Shown here one piece after another: positions 24,546 through 32,964 of a DNA stretch of 64,000 nucleotides (positions within the stretch are counted from its first letter, which is position 1; each line of letters begins with the position of its first letter). The notes under the pieces are model-generated. The model did not search any database. It had not been told where the DNA came from and worked only from the letters and a program-made list of their open reading frames with translations. The translations under genes and the position numbers were made by a program. Source of the DNA: Brenneria goodwinii (lineage in GTDB: Bacteria; Pseudomonadota; Gammaproteobacteria; Enterobacterales; Enterobacteriaceae); assembly GCF_002291445.1 (NCBI RefSeq), contig NZ_CP014137.1:5296731-5360730 (forward strand). The letters run 5' to 3'.

Positions 24546-25154
24546 ATGCAAACCGGTCTGTTATTCACCTACTGCAGCACTATTTTTATAGCTTCGATGA
24601 TTCCAGGCCCTTCTATGATGCTGGCTATGTGTGTAGGTCAGAAAAGAAATGGCTTTATGCTGGGAAACGTGGCCGCGTTAGGTAACGTTACAGCATCCGT
24701 GATTCAGGCTCTGATTTCACTTGCGGTGATCTACACCATTGGCGATGTGAGTGAGAATTTGATGAAGGTAATTAAAATTGCCGGTGCAGTTTATATCATC
24801 TATATCGGTGTAAGACTTTTTATGGCTAATGGAATTGACGGTGGTGACGTTGGTGATCAAAAAAGCAGAGTTATTTCCACATTCACTCAAGGCTTTATTT
24901 TTGCCATTGCTAACCCAAAGGCTATTGTGTTTTTTGTAGCATTCTTCCCGTCTTTCATCGACGTCAAAATTTCGATACTTAGCCAAGCATTAGTTATTTT
25001 ATTTCCTATTGCGGCAATTGCTTATGCGTGTTTTTTGAGTTATGTCCTGGCTGGCGGGCTTTTAAAGAAGATGTTTGCGAATAATGTCTATGTTAGCCGG
25101 TCTTTTGCTCTGGGTATCATATGCACCGGCGTTAGTATCTTTTTTCTGCGGTAG
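24546..25154 (+). CDS. LysE/RhtB-family amino-acid exporter
   Basis: A 202-residue inner-membrane protein with about six helices. It carries the family signature near the N-terminus (IASMIPGPSMMLAMCVGQKRNG) and the IANPKAIVFFVAFFPSFI loop. Such proteins export amino acids or related metabolites. GAGGAG lies 7 bases upstream. Its codon use is AT-richer than flanking host genes. It sits in a segment absent from the usual qor-pspG-dusA order, so it was probably gained by transfer. The substrate is unknown. Confidence 0.85.
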   Translation: MQTGLLFTYCSTIFIASMIPGPSMMLAMCVGQKRNGFMLGNVAALGNVTASVIQALISLAVIYTIGDVSENLMKVIKIAGAVYIIYIGVRLFMANGIDGGDVGDQKSRVISTFTQGFIFAIANPKAIVFFVAFFPSFIDVKISILSQALVILFPIAAIAYACFLSYVLAGGLLKKMFANNVYVSRSFALGIICTGVSIFFLR

Positions 25155-25450
25155 CACTGTCGGATAAGCACAGCCAGCTGCCTGACTGTGCTCTCCTAAG
25201 AACGGAGTGCGATTTTCACCGTACTCCGCTCAAACCTCTCAAAGGCATTTATTGTTACCCGGCAAGGCTTCTCATCACGCTGTTTTCACATATGGGCTTA
25301 CCATGTTCCGTATATCTTGTGTGTCAGGTTAGCTGCCTACTGGAATGCGGAGGGCATATCGATCACGAGAAGATAGCCCCATAGTCTTCTAGCCACCCTC
25401 ATTGCCTTTTGGCCACAGGGTGTTAACCACTTCCACTGCTTACCGGCCTG
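25155..25450. other. intergenic stretch between exporter gene and pspG
   Basis: Some 300 bases with no convincing gene. The CGGAGTGCG...CGTACTCCG inverted repeat at about 25203-25229 could terminate the exporter transcript, but it lacks a T run. Confidence 0.4.
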
Positions 25451-25672
25451 TCAGCGATAATAACGCACCGGTTTTTGCTGGAAATGACGCCACAGCCAAA
25501 CAACCGCTACCGCCAGCAATAGCCAGGGTAGTACTTTTATCGCCATGACGAACAGCCCGCCAACCAGCATGAAAACAGCGGCGATAAACAGCGCGGCAAG
25601 AACGCCTAACAATGACACGCCGGTCACCATTAGCATGATAAAAAAACCGATAATGAAGAAAATTTCCAACAT
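25451..25672 (-). CDS. pspG: phage shock protein G
   Basis: A 73-residue inner-membrane protein of the PspG family. It begins MLEIFFIIGFFIMLMVTGVS and continues through two or three hydrophobic helices to VLPWLLLAVAVVWLW. In E. coli PspG is an effector of the phage shock response to membrane stress, controlled by PspF and sigma-54. The start at 25672 matches the E. coli N-terminus, with CAGGAGCACGCC before it. A sigma-54 promoter lies about 95 bases upstream of the start. Confidence 0.9.
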   Translation of the reverse strand: MLEIFFIIGFFIMLMVTGVSLLGVLAALFIAAVFMLVGGLFVMAIKVLPWLLLAVAVVWLWRHFQQKPVRYYR

Positions 25673-25766
25673 GGCGTGCTCCTGTGGTGGCTGAATCTGT
25701 TTTTTATGGCGCGACATCGACAGCCGTAGTGATTGCGAACCATGCTTGCCAATGTCCTAAGGTAAT

Positions 25767-25782
25767 AACAAGAATCGTGCCA
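25767..25782 (-). promoter_or_regulatory. sigma-54 promoter of pspG
   Basis: On the minus strand TGGCAC-N5-TTGTT matches the -24/-12 consensus TGGCAC-N5-TTGCW, with the GG and the downstream element at the correct spacing. It agrees with the known PspF/sigma-54 control of pspG. Confidence 0.75.
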
Positions 25783-25872
25783 ATGTGCATCGCTGATAAC
25801 TGATTGATTTATCAGCGATGGGAAAAAGAGGGAACATGCAGGGTTGGTCAAAAAGACCAACTGTTGGCTTTT

Positions 25873-26913
25873 TTAAGCTGCGGAATGATTAACCAATGCC
25901 AGCGCCTGTTCTACCACGCGGGTATCCGCACCGGGTTTATTGGCGTTTTCGCTCAGGTAACGGCGCCACTGGCGTGCGCCGGGTATGCCCTGAAACAGGC
26001 CGAGCATATGGCGGGTAATATGGCCGAGCGATGCGCCAGCCGATAATTCACGTTCGATATAGGGATACATCGCTTCAACGACGGCGGCGAGATCCAGACT
26101 GGCCGCGGACGAATCAAACAGCTCGCGATCGACCTGCGCCAGAATACCGGGGTTTTGGTACGCCTCCCGCCCCATCATGACGCCATCCAGGTGTTGCAGA
26201 TGGGTTTTGGCGTCCGCCAGCGTTTTCACGCCGCCGTTAATGGCGATAGTCAGCGCTGGAAAGTCGCGCTTGAGTTGATAAACGCGCGGATAATCCAGCG
26301 GCGGAATTTCACGGTTTTCTTTAGGGCTCAGCCCGGACAACCAGGCTTTACGGGCATGCACAATAAACGTGTCGCACCCGCCGCGCTCGGCGACGGTTTG
26401 GATAAATTCGCACAGAAATTCATAGCTGTCGCGATCGTCGATGCCAATACGGGTTTTCACCGTCACCGGAATAGTGACCCGATCTCTCATCGCCCTGACG
26501 CAGTCCGCCACCAGCGACGCTTCTCCCATCAGGCAGGCGCCAAACCGACCGTTCTGTACCCGATCGGACGGACAACCCACATTCAGGTTCACCTCGTCAT
26601 AACCGCGCTGTTCGGCCAACTGCGCGCAACGCGCCAGCGCCGCGGGATCGCTGCCGCCCAGTTGCAGCGCCAGCGGGTGTTCTTCGTCGCTGTAGGCCAG
26701 ATAGTCCCCTTTACCGTGAAGGATGGCGCCGGTAGTGACCATCTCGGTATACAGCAGCGTCTGGCGGGTTAACTGACGAAAAAAGTAACGGCAATGGCGA
26801 TCTGTCCAGTCGAGCATCGGCGCAATGGAGAAGCGTTGGAGGCTGTGGTTACCTGAGTTTGTAGGCGTTGCCTTGTTTGTAGGGCTTTTTACTTCTGTCA
26901 TATTATCGTGCAT
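25873..26913 (-). CDS. dusA: tRNA-dihydrouridine synthase A
   Basis: A 346-residue flavoenzyme close to E. coli DusA from RFSIAPMLDWTDRHCRYF onward. It includes the NVGCPSDRVQ motif with the catalytic cysteine, KTRIGIDD and MMGREAYQNPG. It reduces uridines 20/20a of tRNA. The prophage integrase lies divergently right at its 5' end. The first 28-30 residues (containing PTNKATPTNS) are poorly conserved and may be replaced or preserved by phage DNA. The frame stays open to an ATG at 26967 (364 residues). ATG 26913 is chosen by analogy to E. coli (MHxN start), but no good ribosome site is seen. Confidence 0.93.
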   Translation of the reverse strand: MHDNMTEVKSPTNKATPTNSGNHSLQRFSIAPMLDWTDRHCRYFFRQLTRQTLLYTEMVTTGAILHGKGDYLAYSDEEHPLALQLGGSDPAALARCAQLAEQRGYDEVNLNVGCPSDRVQNGRFGACLMGEASLVADCVRAMRDRVTIPVTVKTRIGIDDRDSYEFLCEFIQTVAERGGCDTFIVHARKAWLSGLSPKENREIPPLDYPRVYQLKRDFPALTIAINGGVKTLADAKTHLQHLDGVMMGREAYQNPGILAQVDRELFDSSAASLDLAAVVEAMYPYIERELSAGASLGHITRHMLGLFQGIPGARQWRRYLSENANKPGADTRVVEQALALVNHSAA

Positions 26914-27002
26914 TTTTATCGGTTTCGTTATATTTTTGCATTCATGGGACACCATTGAGGACGCCACGTTTTGGTGTCCTGATATGCGGAGATGATAACG
27001 AA
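26914..27002. other. probable attL-proximal region with inverted repeat
   Basis: The perfect 8-bp inverted repeat GGACACCA (26947-26954)/TGGTGTCC (26972-26979) sits between dusA and the integrase gene. GGACACCAT recurs at about 28704. These could be integrase arm-binding sites or an int operator. The exact att core cannot be set without the right prophage end, which lies outside the window; a core near the conserved APMLDWTD codons of dusA is plausible. Confidence 0.45.
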
Positions 27003-28091
27003 ATGGCTTACTTTACGATTGCTAAAAGACCCCGTGCAGATGGGACGGTGAGATATCGCTGCACAGTGGGGGTGAAGGAGCAGGGTAAACACCTTTACAG
27101 AGAAAGTAAAACGTTTGGGAAATTAGCTTTGGCAAAAACATGGGGTACACGCCGTGTAGCTGAAATTGAAGAGCGTGGCGTCCCATCCGATTCTGATGCA
27201 AACCAAATAACAGTGCGGCAATTACTGATGAAGTACATCAACGATCCGGCTCTCGGCGGTAAAGCTGGTCGTACAAAGAATTATGTTCTCAACATGCTGG
27301 TGGACTGTGATATCGCAGAAATAAAACTGGCAGACCTATCCGTTAATGATGTGGTTGAGCATGGTCGCTTACGTGCTGGCGCGGGTGCTGGTCCGGCAAC
27401 GGTTTCCCATGATTTGAGTTACCTATCATCAGTTTTGGCTGCTGCTAAACCGATATTTGATATCGATTACACTGCGAACCCTGTAACCGATGCGCGTGTA
27501 ATACTGGTAAATATGGGGGTTGTGGGGAAGTCACAAAGACGAAGCCGCCGCCCTGTTGGTGATGAGTTGGCACGACTGGAAGAGGGGCTAAAGGTACGCC
27601 AGGATCATCGGGCGGCGATCATTCCATTTGTGGATATCCTGAATTTCTCTATCTTGTCGTGCATGCGTATTGGTGAGGTGTGTAGGATTAAGTGGTCTGA
27701 TATCGACGAAAGGCAAAAGGCCGTTCTGGTTCGTGACAGGAAGGATCCGCGTAAAAAAGACGGTAATCACATGCTGGTTCCCTTGCTGGGGGAGGCGTGG
27801 GACATTGTGCAGCGCCAGCCGAAAAAATCAGAATTTATTTTCCCCTACTCGTCAAAATCAATAACAGCGGGTTTTCAACGAGTGCGGGCAGCTTTGGGTA
27901 TTGAGGATTTACGGTATCACGATCTGAGACGGGAAGGGGCGAGCAGGCTTTTTGAGGCGGGATTTAGCATTGAGGAGGTTGCCCAGGTTACCGGGCATCG
28001 TTCGCTAAATGTGCTGTGGCAGGTTTATCGGGAGCTATACCCGAATAGTCTGCACCAGAGATTTGAAGACCTGAAAAATAGGCATTCATGA
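27003..28091 (+). CDS. tyrosine-recombinase integrase
   Basis: A 362-residue site-specific recombinase. It has an N-terminal arm-binding/SAM-like region and a C-terminal catalytic domain whose key residues are R222 (SCMRIGEV), H306-x-x-R309 (HDLRREG), H332 (GHRS) and Y342 (WQVYREL). It should insert and excise the prophage at dusA. The ATG at 27003 (MAYFTIAKRPRADG) has GGAGA upstream. The gene faces away from dusA, and its end overlaps the convergent small gene downstream by six bases. Confidence 0.93.
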   Translation: MAYFTIAKRPRADGTVRYRCTVGVKEQGKHLYRESKTFGKLALAKTWGTRRVAEIEERGVPSDSDANQITVRQLLMKYINDPALGGKAGRTKNYVLNMLVDCDIAEIKLADLSVNDVVEHGRLRAGAGAGPATVSHDLSYLSSVLAAAKPIFDIDYTANPVTDARVILVNMGVVGKSQRRSRRPVGDELARLEEGLKVRQDHRAAIIPFVDILNFSILSCMRIGEVCRIKWSDIDERQKAVLVRDRKDPRKKDGNHMLVPLLGEAWDIVQRQPKKSEFIFPYSSKSITAGFQRVRAALGIEDLRYHDLRREGASRLFEAGFSIEEVAQVTGHRSLNVLWQVYRELYPNSLHQRFEDLKNRHS

Positions 28092-28340
28092 CGAACAATG
28101 GCGCATTTCTTCCTGCGCCTCAATTCTGCGACTATCGATAAAATCCGCCAAATCCTTAACATGAACCATGCGAGGCGCCTTCTGCGTGTTACCGATACGA
28201 AATGTAGGGATGGGTAAATCACCGGCACCAGCTTTTTTATCTGCCGTTGCTGGCTTCATGCCTAAATAGCGCTCGGCAATGTCTGCCAGTGGGATTGTGG
28301 CAGTGTTAAATTCAGCCATTAACAAAAATATTGTATTCAT
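28086..28340 (-). CDS. PrtN-like (pyocin activator family) small regulator, in excisionase position
   Basis: An 84-residue protein matching the pyocin activator PrtN family: start MNTIFLLMAEFNTATIPL, then IAERYLGM and PTFRIGNTQKAPRMVHVKDLADFID. It is a winged-helix-like DNA-binding protein. Beside an integrase such proteins are usually assumed to work as recombination directionality factors or late activators. TCTGGAGAATCC precedes the ATG at 28340. It is the last gene of the leftward early operon, separated from the next upstream gene by a terminator. Confidence 0.75.
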   Translation of the reverse strand: MNTIFLLMAEFNTATIPLADIAERYLGMKPATADKKAGAGDLPIPTFRIGNTQKAPRMVHVKDLADFIDSRRIEAQEEMRHCSS

Positions 28341-28355
28341 GGATTCTCCAGATAA

Positions 28356-28380
28356 CAAAAAACCGCCCAGTAGGCGGTCT
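28356..28380 (-). terminator. terminator in leftward operon before PrtN-like gene
   Basis: The ACCGCC/GGCGGT stem is followed, on the minus strand, by a run of six T residues. It ends the main leftward transcript before the xis-like gene, so expression of that gene may need antitermination or its own promoter. Confidence 0.75.
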
Positions 28381-28418
28381 CTAGATGGTTGATATGATTA
28401 CTTATTGTTGATTGTTTT

Positions 28419-28688
28419 CTATGAATACTTTTCCGGATTCTTTATGGCATCAAGAAAGCTTTCTGTGCGGTAATCTTTGCTCCAGCCGATCCAGATCGAT
28501 GAATCACCATCTAAAGAAATGCTGCGGTTTCCTGACATAGAGCTCTCAGGCTGCGGTACAGATTTGCACTGAGTGACAAGGTCCGCTTCTGCAACAAACA
28601 GGCTTGCGGTCGTCTCAAATCCGGCAATCAAAACAGTAGCATCTTGATCGCATGCCGCTAAAAGCTTCTGTAATTCACTAACCTTCAT
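28419..28688 (-). CDS. hypothetical phage protein (89 residues)
   Basis: It begins MKVSELQKLLAACDQDATVL with a well-placed AGGAGAATAATT ribosome site. It overlaps the end of the upstream gene by 11 bases, a normal phage arrangement. No catalytic motif or membrane segment is visible. Similar small proteins starting MKVxELQxLLxxxD occur in lambdoid left arms, where their function is unknown. Confidence 0.65.
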   Translation of the reverse strand: MKVSELQKLLAACDQDATVLIAGFETTASLFVAEADLVTQCKSVPQPESSMSGNRSISLDGDSSIWIGWSKDYRTESFLDAIKNPEKYS

Positions 28689-29664
28689 AATTATTCTCCT
28701 GTTTGGACACCATACCATTATACGGTGGGGAGGCGGCGAGCATGGCTTCAATTTCGCGGTGAGCATCGCCGCATGCGATAGCTGAATAGCGTCCACGGCT
28801 ACCATCGTTATCGAACAGTTTGTTTATTGCGGCCCGCAAACCATCCGGCACTGCGTAAGACCGTCTTACTGGCTCGGTGTAGAGATAATAAACGTCATCC
28901 GGCAGATCATGAATGGCAGGCGAATAAACCAGATTGAATTTGTTCCCTGCTAGGCGCCCGCTTTGGATACGGACTGTAGCTACCGGCTTTCCACCGTCCA
29001 ATGCTCGATCTATCGCGGCACGCTCGGCAGGAGTGAACCGATCAGCCTTTACTGCGTCCGATAGCACTTTTGGATTGGCTTTGCGCTGGTGGAGCATCAT
29101 AGCGAAATTGCCGACATCTTCGAACGTACCCGAATTACCTTTGACCAGGTGAGCTACCAACATCACCGCCAGGCTTTCCACGCTACAAAGATGCGGGTCA
29201 TCCCATCCACGCCGACCTTTAGCGCGAGACTTTGCAAGTTTGGCTTTACATGCAATAGCAAATCGATCAAACGCTTCATCATCTGAATGTTGCAGTACCT
29301 GTCCTGAATTACCGGACAACTGGAGCAACGAACGTAATGCGTGACGCGGTACAGCCGCCCATTGCAGCACTGTATTCGGGAGGTATTCATACTCGTCTGG
29401 TAGAGTGTTCTCAATTTCGTCCAGAGCGTCGGAAAGCTTCGCAAAAGAATCGTCCGGGACAACATGGCATAACTCGCCGTCAATCTCTTGCTGACAGCTA
29501 TCATCAGCGAGTTCAAACGCGGCCTCGCAAATATCAAGTAGCATCTTGATGACGCGGCGGTGTTCTGCCGTTACACCGTTATCCGGCACCGCTGGTGGAT
29601 CTCGATAAATCGGAAGACCGTCATAATCGACGTCAACATAATCTGGCTTTACGGACTCAGACAT
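28678..29664 (-). CDS. Ead/Ea22-like early left-arm phage protein
   Basis: A 328-residue soluble protein of the leftward early operon. The middle third, around residues 140-195 (AKGRRGWDDP, then LVKGNSGTFEDVGNFAMMLHQR), matches a module common in lambdoid Ead/Ea22-type proteins. The C-terminal part around AERAAIDRALDG and the pre-C-terminal segment are mosaic. The family has no settled role and is dispensable in lambda. It overlaps its neighbours on both sides, so it is clearly part of a translated operon. Confidence 0.65.
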   Translation of the reverse strand: MSESVKPDYVDVDYDGLPIYRDPPAVPDNGVTAEHRRVIKMLLDICEAAFELADDSCQQEIDGELCHVVPDDSFAKLSDALDEIENTLPDEYEYLPNTVLQWAAVPRHALRSLLQLSGNSGQVLQHSDDEAFDRFAIACKAKLAKSRAKGRRGWDDPHLCSVESLAVMLVAHLVKGNSGTFEDVGNFAMMLHQRKANPKVLSDAVKADRFTPAERAAIDRALDGGKPVATVRIQSGRLAGNKFNLVYSPAIHDLPDDVYYLYTEPVRRSYAVPDGLRAAINKLFDNDGSRGRYSAIACGDAHREIEAMLAASPPYNGMVSKQENNYEG

Positions 29665-30161
29665 AAACCCTCCTTGCTGAATTTCAGCGCTTCTTTATAG
29701 CTGGCCTTTGCTGCCTTTTTCGTATTGCACCAATTGCCCTCTACATCACGAACTGGATATCCGTGATAATCGCTATATGATTTCCTGAACATTCGGTATT
29801 GATATCTGCCGCCATCACGCCGGTATTCGAATTCAGGCTTTTTCCAACCCAGTAGCCATTCCGAGAAATCTTGGCAGGAATCAGCATCAAGATATTCGCT
29901 ATAGCGGGTGGGCTTTGGTGGAGTGGGTAGGGCTGATATAGCGGCGACTTCCCCGGATTTTGTACAGTGATAAAGCTTGCCGCCGCCGACAAAATCAGGA
30001 GAGGGGCGTTTGGTCATCATTCCATCTGTGACCAGAGCTTCAAGATCGTCATTATCTGAATGCCCGCAGCCCGCCAGAAAATAATTGCGGTATGGCTCGC
30101 GTTTCGTAGCGCTAATACCAAGTGCGTGCTGCATCAATTCTATTTGGCGTAATGTTGTCAT
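29649..30161 (-). CDS. hypothetical phage protein (170 residues)
   Basis: The start at 30161 (MTTLRQIELMQHALGI) overlaps the end of the upstream gene by four bases. The segment NYFLAGCGHSDNDDLEALVTDGMM followed by GGGKLYHCTKSGEVAA is seen in phage early-region proteins without known function. The C-terminal half is rich in Trp, Tyr and Arg (about residues 100-150). No enzymatic motif is recognised. Confidence 0.6.
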   Translation of the reverse strand: MTTLRQIELMQHALGISATKREPYRNYFLAGCGHSDNDDLEALVTDGMMTKRPSPDFVGGGKLYHCTKSGEVAAISALPTPPKPTRYSEYLDADSCQDFSEWLLGWKKPEFEYRRDGGRYQYRMFRKSYSDYHGYPVRDVEGNWCNTKKAAKASYKEALKFSKEGLCLSP

Positions 30162-30397
30162 GACGGCACCCCACACATCTTCTGCAGAGAACGGTGATGG
30201 TTCATCACCGTGGCAACGTATGACGCATTCCGATTTATTACTTCAACGGAATAGGTTTTATTGGCTACGCGGACGCGATAGGTTTCGCTATTTTTCCGTC
30301 GAGCGTAATTGCCGTAACGTTGCTGGTGGTTTTGAAGCGCCGCTTCTGCGGCCTTTCGTTCCAGTGGGGTTAATTCACCCCTTATGATATGGCGCAT
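30158..30397 (-). CDS. hypothetical phage protein (79 residues)
   Basis: A small basic protein, MRHIIRGELTPLERKAAEAAL, then RVRVANKTYSVEVINRN. GGAGG lies upstream of the ATG at 30397. It overlaps the next gene by four bases (translational coupling). The family is not recognised. The basic charge would suit nucleic-acid binding, but that is only a guess. Confidence 0.55.
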   Translation of the reverse strand: MRHIIRGELTPLERKAAEAALQNHQQRYGNYARRKNSETYRVRVANKTYSVEVINRNASYVATVMNHHRSLQKMCGVPS

Positions 30398-30437
30398 GAA
30401 AACCTCCAATAAAAAGCCCCGCTGGTGGCGAGGCTCG

Positions 30438-30653
30438 TTATTTGTCGATCAGGTTGTTGTAATCGTTGTGGTTGAGTAATTCCCAACTGGTACCGTCGCG
30501 TGACAGCAGGCGCCAACGTTTATTAACCCGTAGCGTTTGATATTTTTTGCCGTGCGTCCGGCGCGGGATAACTCGACCTGTATTGACCTGCTTTAACAGG
30601 ATGTTGGCTTTTTCTGAAATCCAGAGAGGCGCTTTATTCTGGCTGATGTTCAT
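30438..30653 (-). CDS. ParE-like toxin-domain protein (phage type)
   Basis: A 71-residue protein with the pattern WISEKANILLKQV..GR, then HGKKYQTLRVNKRWRLLSRDG, then WELLNHNDYN. This corresponds to a small phage-associated ParE-like toxin family (single RelE/ParE-like beta core). It overlaps the end of the ParB-like gene by 20 bases. No neighbouring small antitoxin of a classical type is obvious, so either the ParB-like protein or nothing counteracts it. Toxicity is not demonstrated. Confidence 0.55.
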   Translation of the reverse strand: MNISQNKAPLWISEKANILLKQVNTGRVIPRRTHGKKYQTLRVNKRWRLLSRDGTSWELLNHNDYNNLIDK

Positions 30654-31470
30654 TCTGCTGCCCCTCGCTGTAGTCTTTAAACTCGGTGAGGATTTTCATC
30701 ACCTCGTCTTTAACGCCGGGCGGGAGCATTAGATAGTCACGCAACCCGTCCTGGCTCACGATGGGGGTAGACTTATAGATCAGCTCAATCAGGCGTTTGG
30801 TTTTCGCCGCGGCGAACTGTGGTTTTGCCAGCGACTTCGTAATTTTCTTTTTACCGGCAGACTCGGCCTTTTCCATCAGATTCGAGATTACCTTGTCGGC
30901 AAAAACGCCATACTTCCGGGTTATATCGATCGCCAGGGCGTAATTCAGCGAACCAGCTCGAACGAGACTTTTGACATACGGCGAGCACTCCTGATGTAAC
31001 TGCAAGTGCTGGAGAATGTCGGACTCCGACCGTTTAACTTTTTGCGCTATCTGCGAGTTACTCCAGCCCTGATTAACCAGCCGCTGGTATGCTGCGCCGC
31101 GTTCCAGCGGGGTAAGTGCCAACCCCTGTGAGCTGGTGACCATGAATGCAATCTTGTCAGCCTCTGTGCCGACAAAGTCCTTACATTCAAGCCTGAGAAC
31201 TTCGCACCCGGCCTCATTTGCGGCCAGCGCGCCGAAATAGCGGTGATGGCCATCAATGACCTTAACGCCGTGCTCTGTTACCTCGACGGCCAGAGGGGGG
31301 ATGTATTCACCGGCAATGAACGCGTCCCTAAATTCTTCAACGTGGCTCTGATTCAGTTCACGGACGTTATAGCCGCCCTCGGCATAAATTTCTTCCAGTG
31401 GGACCAGGTGAGTTTTTCTAACAGTGATGCCAGTTTCTTTACTGGCATAGCGTTGGTTTAATGTGGCCAT
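30634..31470 (-). CDS. ParB-like nuclease-domain protein
   Basis: A 278-residue protein with a ParB/Srx N-terminal fold: LEEIYAEGGYNVRELN, then IDGHHRYFGALAANEAG, a box-II-like motif. A KorB-like helix-turn-helix follows (LTPLERGAAYQRLVNQGWSNSQIAQKVKRSESDILQHLQ). It is probably a DNA-binding phage protein that modifies transcription or partition rather than a chromosomal ParB; no ParA partner is present. The ATG at 31470 has AGGAAGATAAAT before it. It is coupled to the ParE-like gene downstream. Confidence 0.75.
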   Translation of the reverse strand: MATLNQRYASKETGITVRKTHLVPLEEIYAEGGYNVRELNQSHVEEFRDAFIAGEYIPPLAVEVTEHGVKVIDGHHRYFGALAANEAGCEVLRLECKDFVGTEADKIAFMVTSSQGLALTPLERGAAYQRLVNQGWSNSQIAQKVKRSESDILQHLQLHQECSPYVKSLVRAGSLNYALAIDITRKYGVFADKVISNLMEKAESAGKKKITKSLAKPQFAAAKTKRLIELIYKSTPIVSQDGLRDYLMLPPGVKDEVMKILTEFKDYSEGQQNEHQPE

Positions 31471-31555
31471 ATTTATCTTCCTGTCGGGTAAATGCTTCAC
31501 TATGCGCACCGCAGGGCGCGCATAAGGCTGCACTTTTCAGGGAGAAAAGGGAGGA

Positions 31556-32368
31556 TTAGATAGAGCCTTCGTAAACCGGGATGGTTTCGAGAGCGTTTTG
31601 CAGTTCAGTAACGATTTCGCTGAATGCGTGTTCGACGATCTTTTCAGGGTCGATCAGCTCATACCAAAGGAACAGTTGACCCTCTTTAATACGGTAGCGG
31701 AAACGGGCGTCAATCTGGTACGGATTGCCATTGTGGAACGGGGCGATGGCCAGGCTGATTTTTTCCGGTAGTTTTGTATTACCGCTGCCGGATTTTTCGT
31801 CGCTGTAGCTCATCTGGAATGTGCCGTCATTCAGCCGTTTTACAGACTTGAATTCAGATTTACGCGTTTCCGAGAATGCCAGGACCATTTCCAACAGTTC
31901 CGTGCCAGACGGCCCGGCGTAGGTATCGCCAACCGGCGCAATATCACCGATGTGTTTTTCGATAAATTCACCGAATTCCACCTGGCGCATGGCACTGCCA
32001 TCCAGCGCAGCCCATTCCTTCCACTCTTTGGAAAACGGGCAGTCGTAGATCGCCCGGTGGCTACCCCAACTCGGAAGCTCCGCGCTTTCGTGATAGTCCA
32101 GCACGGCAACAATCTTTGTTTTGGTATTGTCGGCAAAGATGGCGGTGCGCGGGTCTTTGAATTTGTTAACGTAGGCAATCAATGATGAAACAGCGATTAG
32201 ATTAACCTGCTGGCGAATCAATGATGGCTGCAACTGGAACTTTTCCAGCGACGTTAAATCATGATCGTGTGGCACAATCGCTGATGGGATATCAGTCCCT
32301 GGATTATGTGCAGTAATAGCCAGATTACGAATTTCAGACACGGCAGAGCCGTCAACAATCTGTGACAT
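31556..32368 (-). CDS. DUF2303-family phage protein
   Basis: A 270-residue soluble protein of the YfdQ/DUF2303 type: DNTKTKIVAVLDYHE, RAIYDCPFSKEWKEW, then FSETRKSEFKSVKRLNDG. Members are frequent in early regions of lambdoid and other prophages, often beside recombination or host-takeover genes, with no known activity. It lies 64 bases downstream of another early gene in the same operon. Confidence 0.75.
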   Translation of the reverse strand: MSQIVDGSAVSEIRNLAITAHNPGTDIPSAIVPHDHDLTSLEKFQLQPSLIRQQVNLIAVSSLIAYVNKFKDPRTAIFADNTKTKIVAVLDYHESAELPSWGSHRAIYDCPFSKEWKEWAALDGSAMRQVEFGEFIEKHIGDIAPVGDTYAGPSGTELLEMVLAFSETRKSEFKSVKRLNDGTFQMSYSDEKSGSGNTKLPEKISLAIAPFHNGNPYQIDARFRYRIKEGQLFLWYELIDPEKIVEHAFSEIVTELQNALETIPVYEGSI

Positions 32369-32432
32369 AGATATTTTCCTTGATTGTTTATTTATGGGGG
32401 AAGGTTAATTTTCAGGACGAAAAGATCAAAAA

Positions 32433-32804
32433 TTAACTGTTGGACTGCAACTTGATAGGGGCCGCGTTGCTTTTGGTATTAATGACCTGAAGGTCCATCT
32501 GAACCTGATCGGGGTCATCACGCAGTAGATCTCCGTCAGCGGTAGAAAACATGATGGTATCGGCCAGCTCAAGTTTCGGCTTATTGAACTTGACGTCCGG
32601 CGTGACTTTGATTGTGTCTTCCGTGCGACTGTTCAACATTTCGCAGTTAAGCGTCAATGTGACCGAGCCTTTTTTTCGTGTTTCCCGAACCGCTTGAATA
32701 ATCATTGCGAGGGTTTCAGTTAATTCAGCGTCCAGGGTGCCTTTATTTATATAGGCAATCTGTTGGCTGAACGGTGTGCATTTACTTTCAGCATTTTCAG
32801 ACAT
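32433..32804 (-). CDS. hypothetical phage protein (123 residues)
   Basis: The chosen start (MSENAESKCTPFSQQIAYIN) has AAAGGAGAAAATGAC in front. The body (VRETRKKGSVTLTLNCEML, then TPDVKFNKPKLELADTIMFSTADG) is a beta-rich protein found next to DUF2303 genes in other prophages. This conserved pairing suggests a joint function, but none is known. An in-frame ATG at 32981 would add 59 residues that fall in a structured untranslated region and is rejected. Confidence 0.65.
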   Translation of the reverse strand: MSENAESKCTPFSQQIAYINKGTLDAELTETLAMIIQAVRETRKKGSVTLTLNCEMLNSRTEDTIKVTPDVKFNKPKLELADTIMFSTADGDLLRDDPDQVQMDLQVINTKSNAAPIKLQSNS

Positions 32805-32964
32805 GTCATTTTCTCCTTTCACACACAGAAGCAGGGGATTGCTTCTCTCTGTAAAAAGGGCAGTCAGCCGCAGAACATTATCTTCATCCTCCGGTATTGG
32901 GTTAGAAGAACGGTGACCGCCAAAGGGATAACAAGGGTATGTTGTGGCAGGATTACCACAACGA

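Noticed and set aside
25840..25881. Hairpins between pspG promoter and dusA end
   Set aside because: Short stems with the T run on the strand without a gene; not a clear terminator for dusA.
28689..28805. Longer N-terminus for the small left-arm gene
   Set aside because: The added residues lie inside the neighbouring gene; ATG 28688 has a strong ribosome site.
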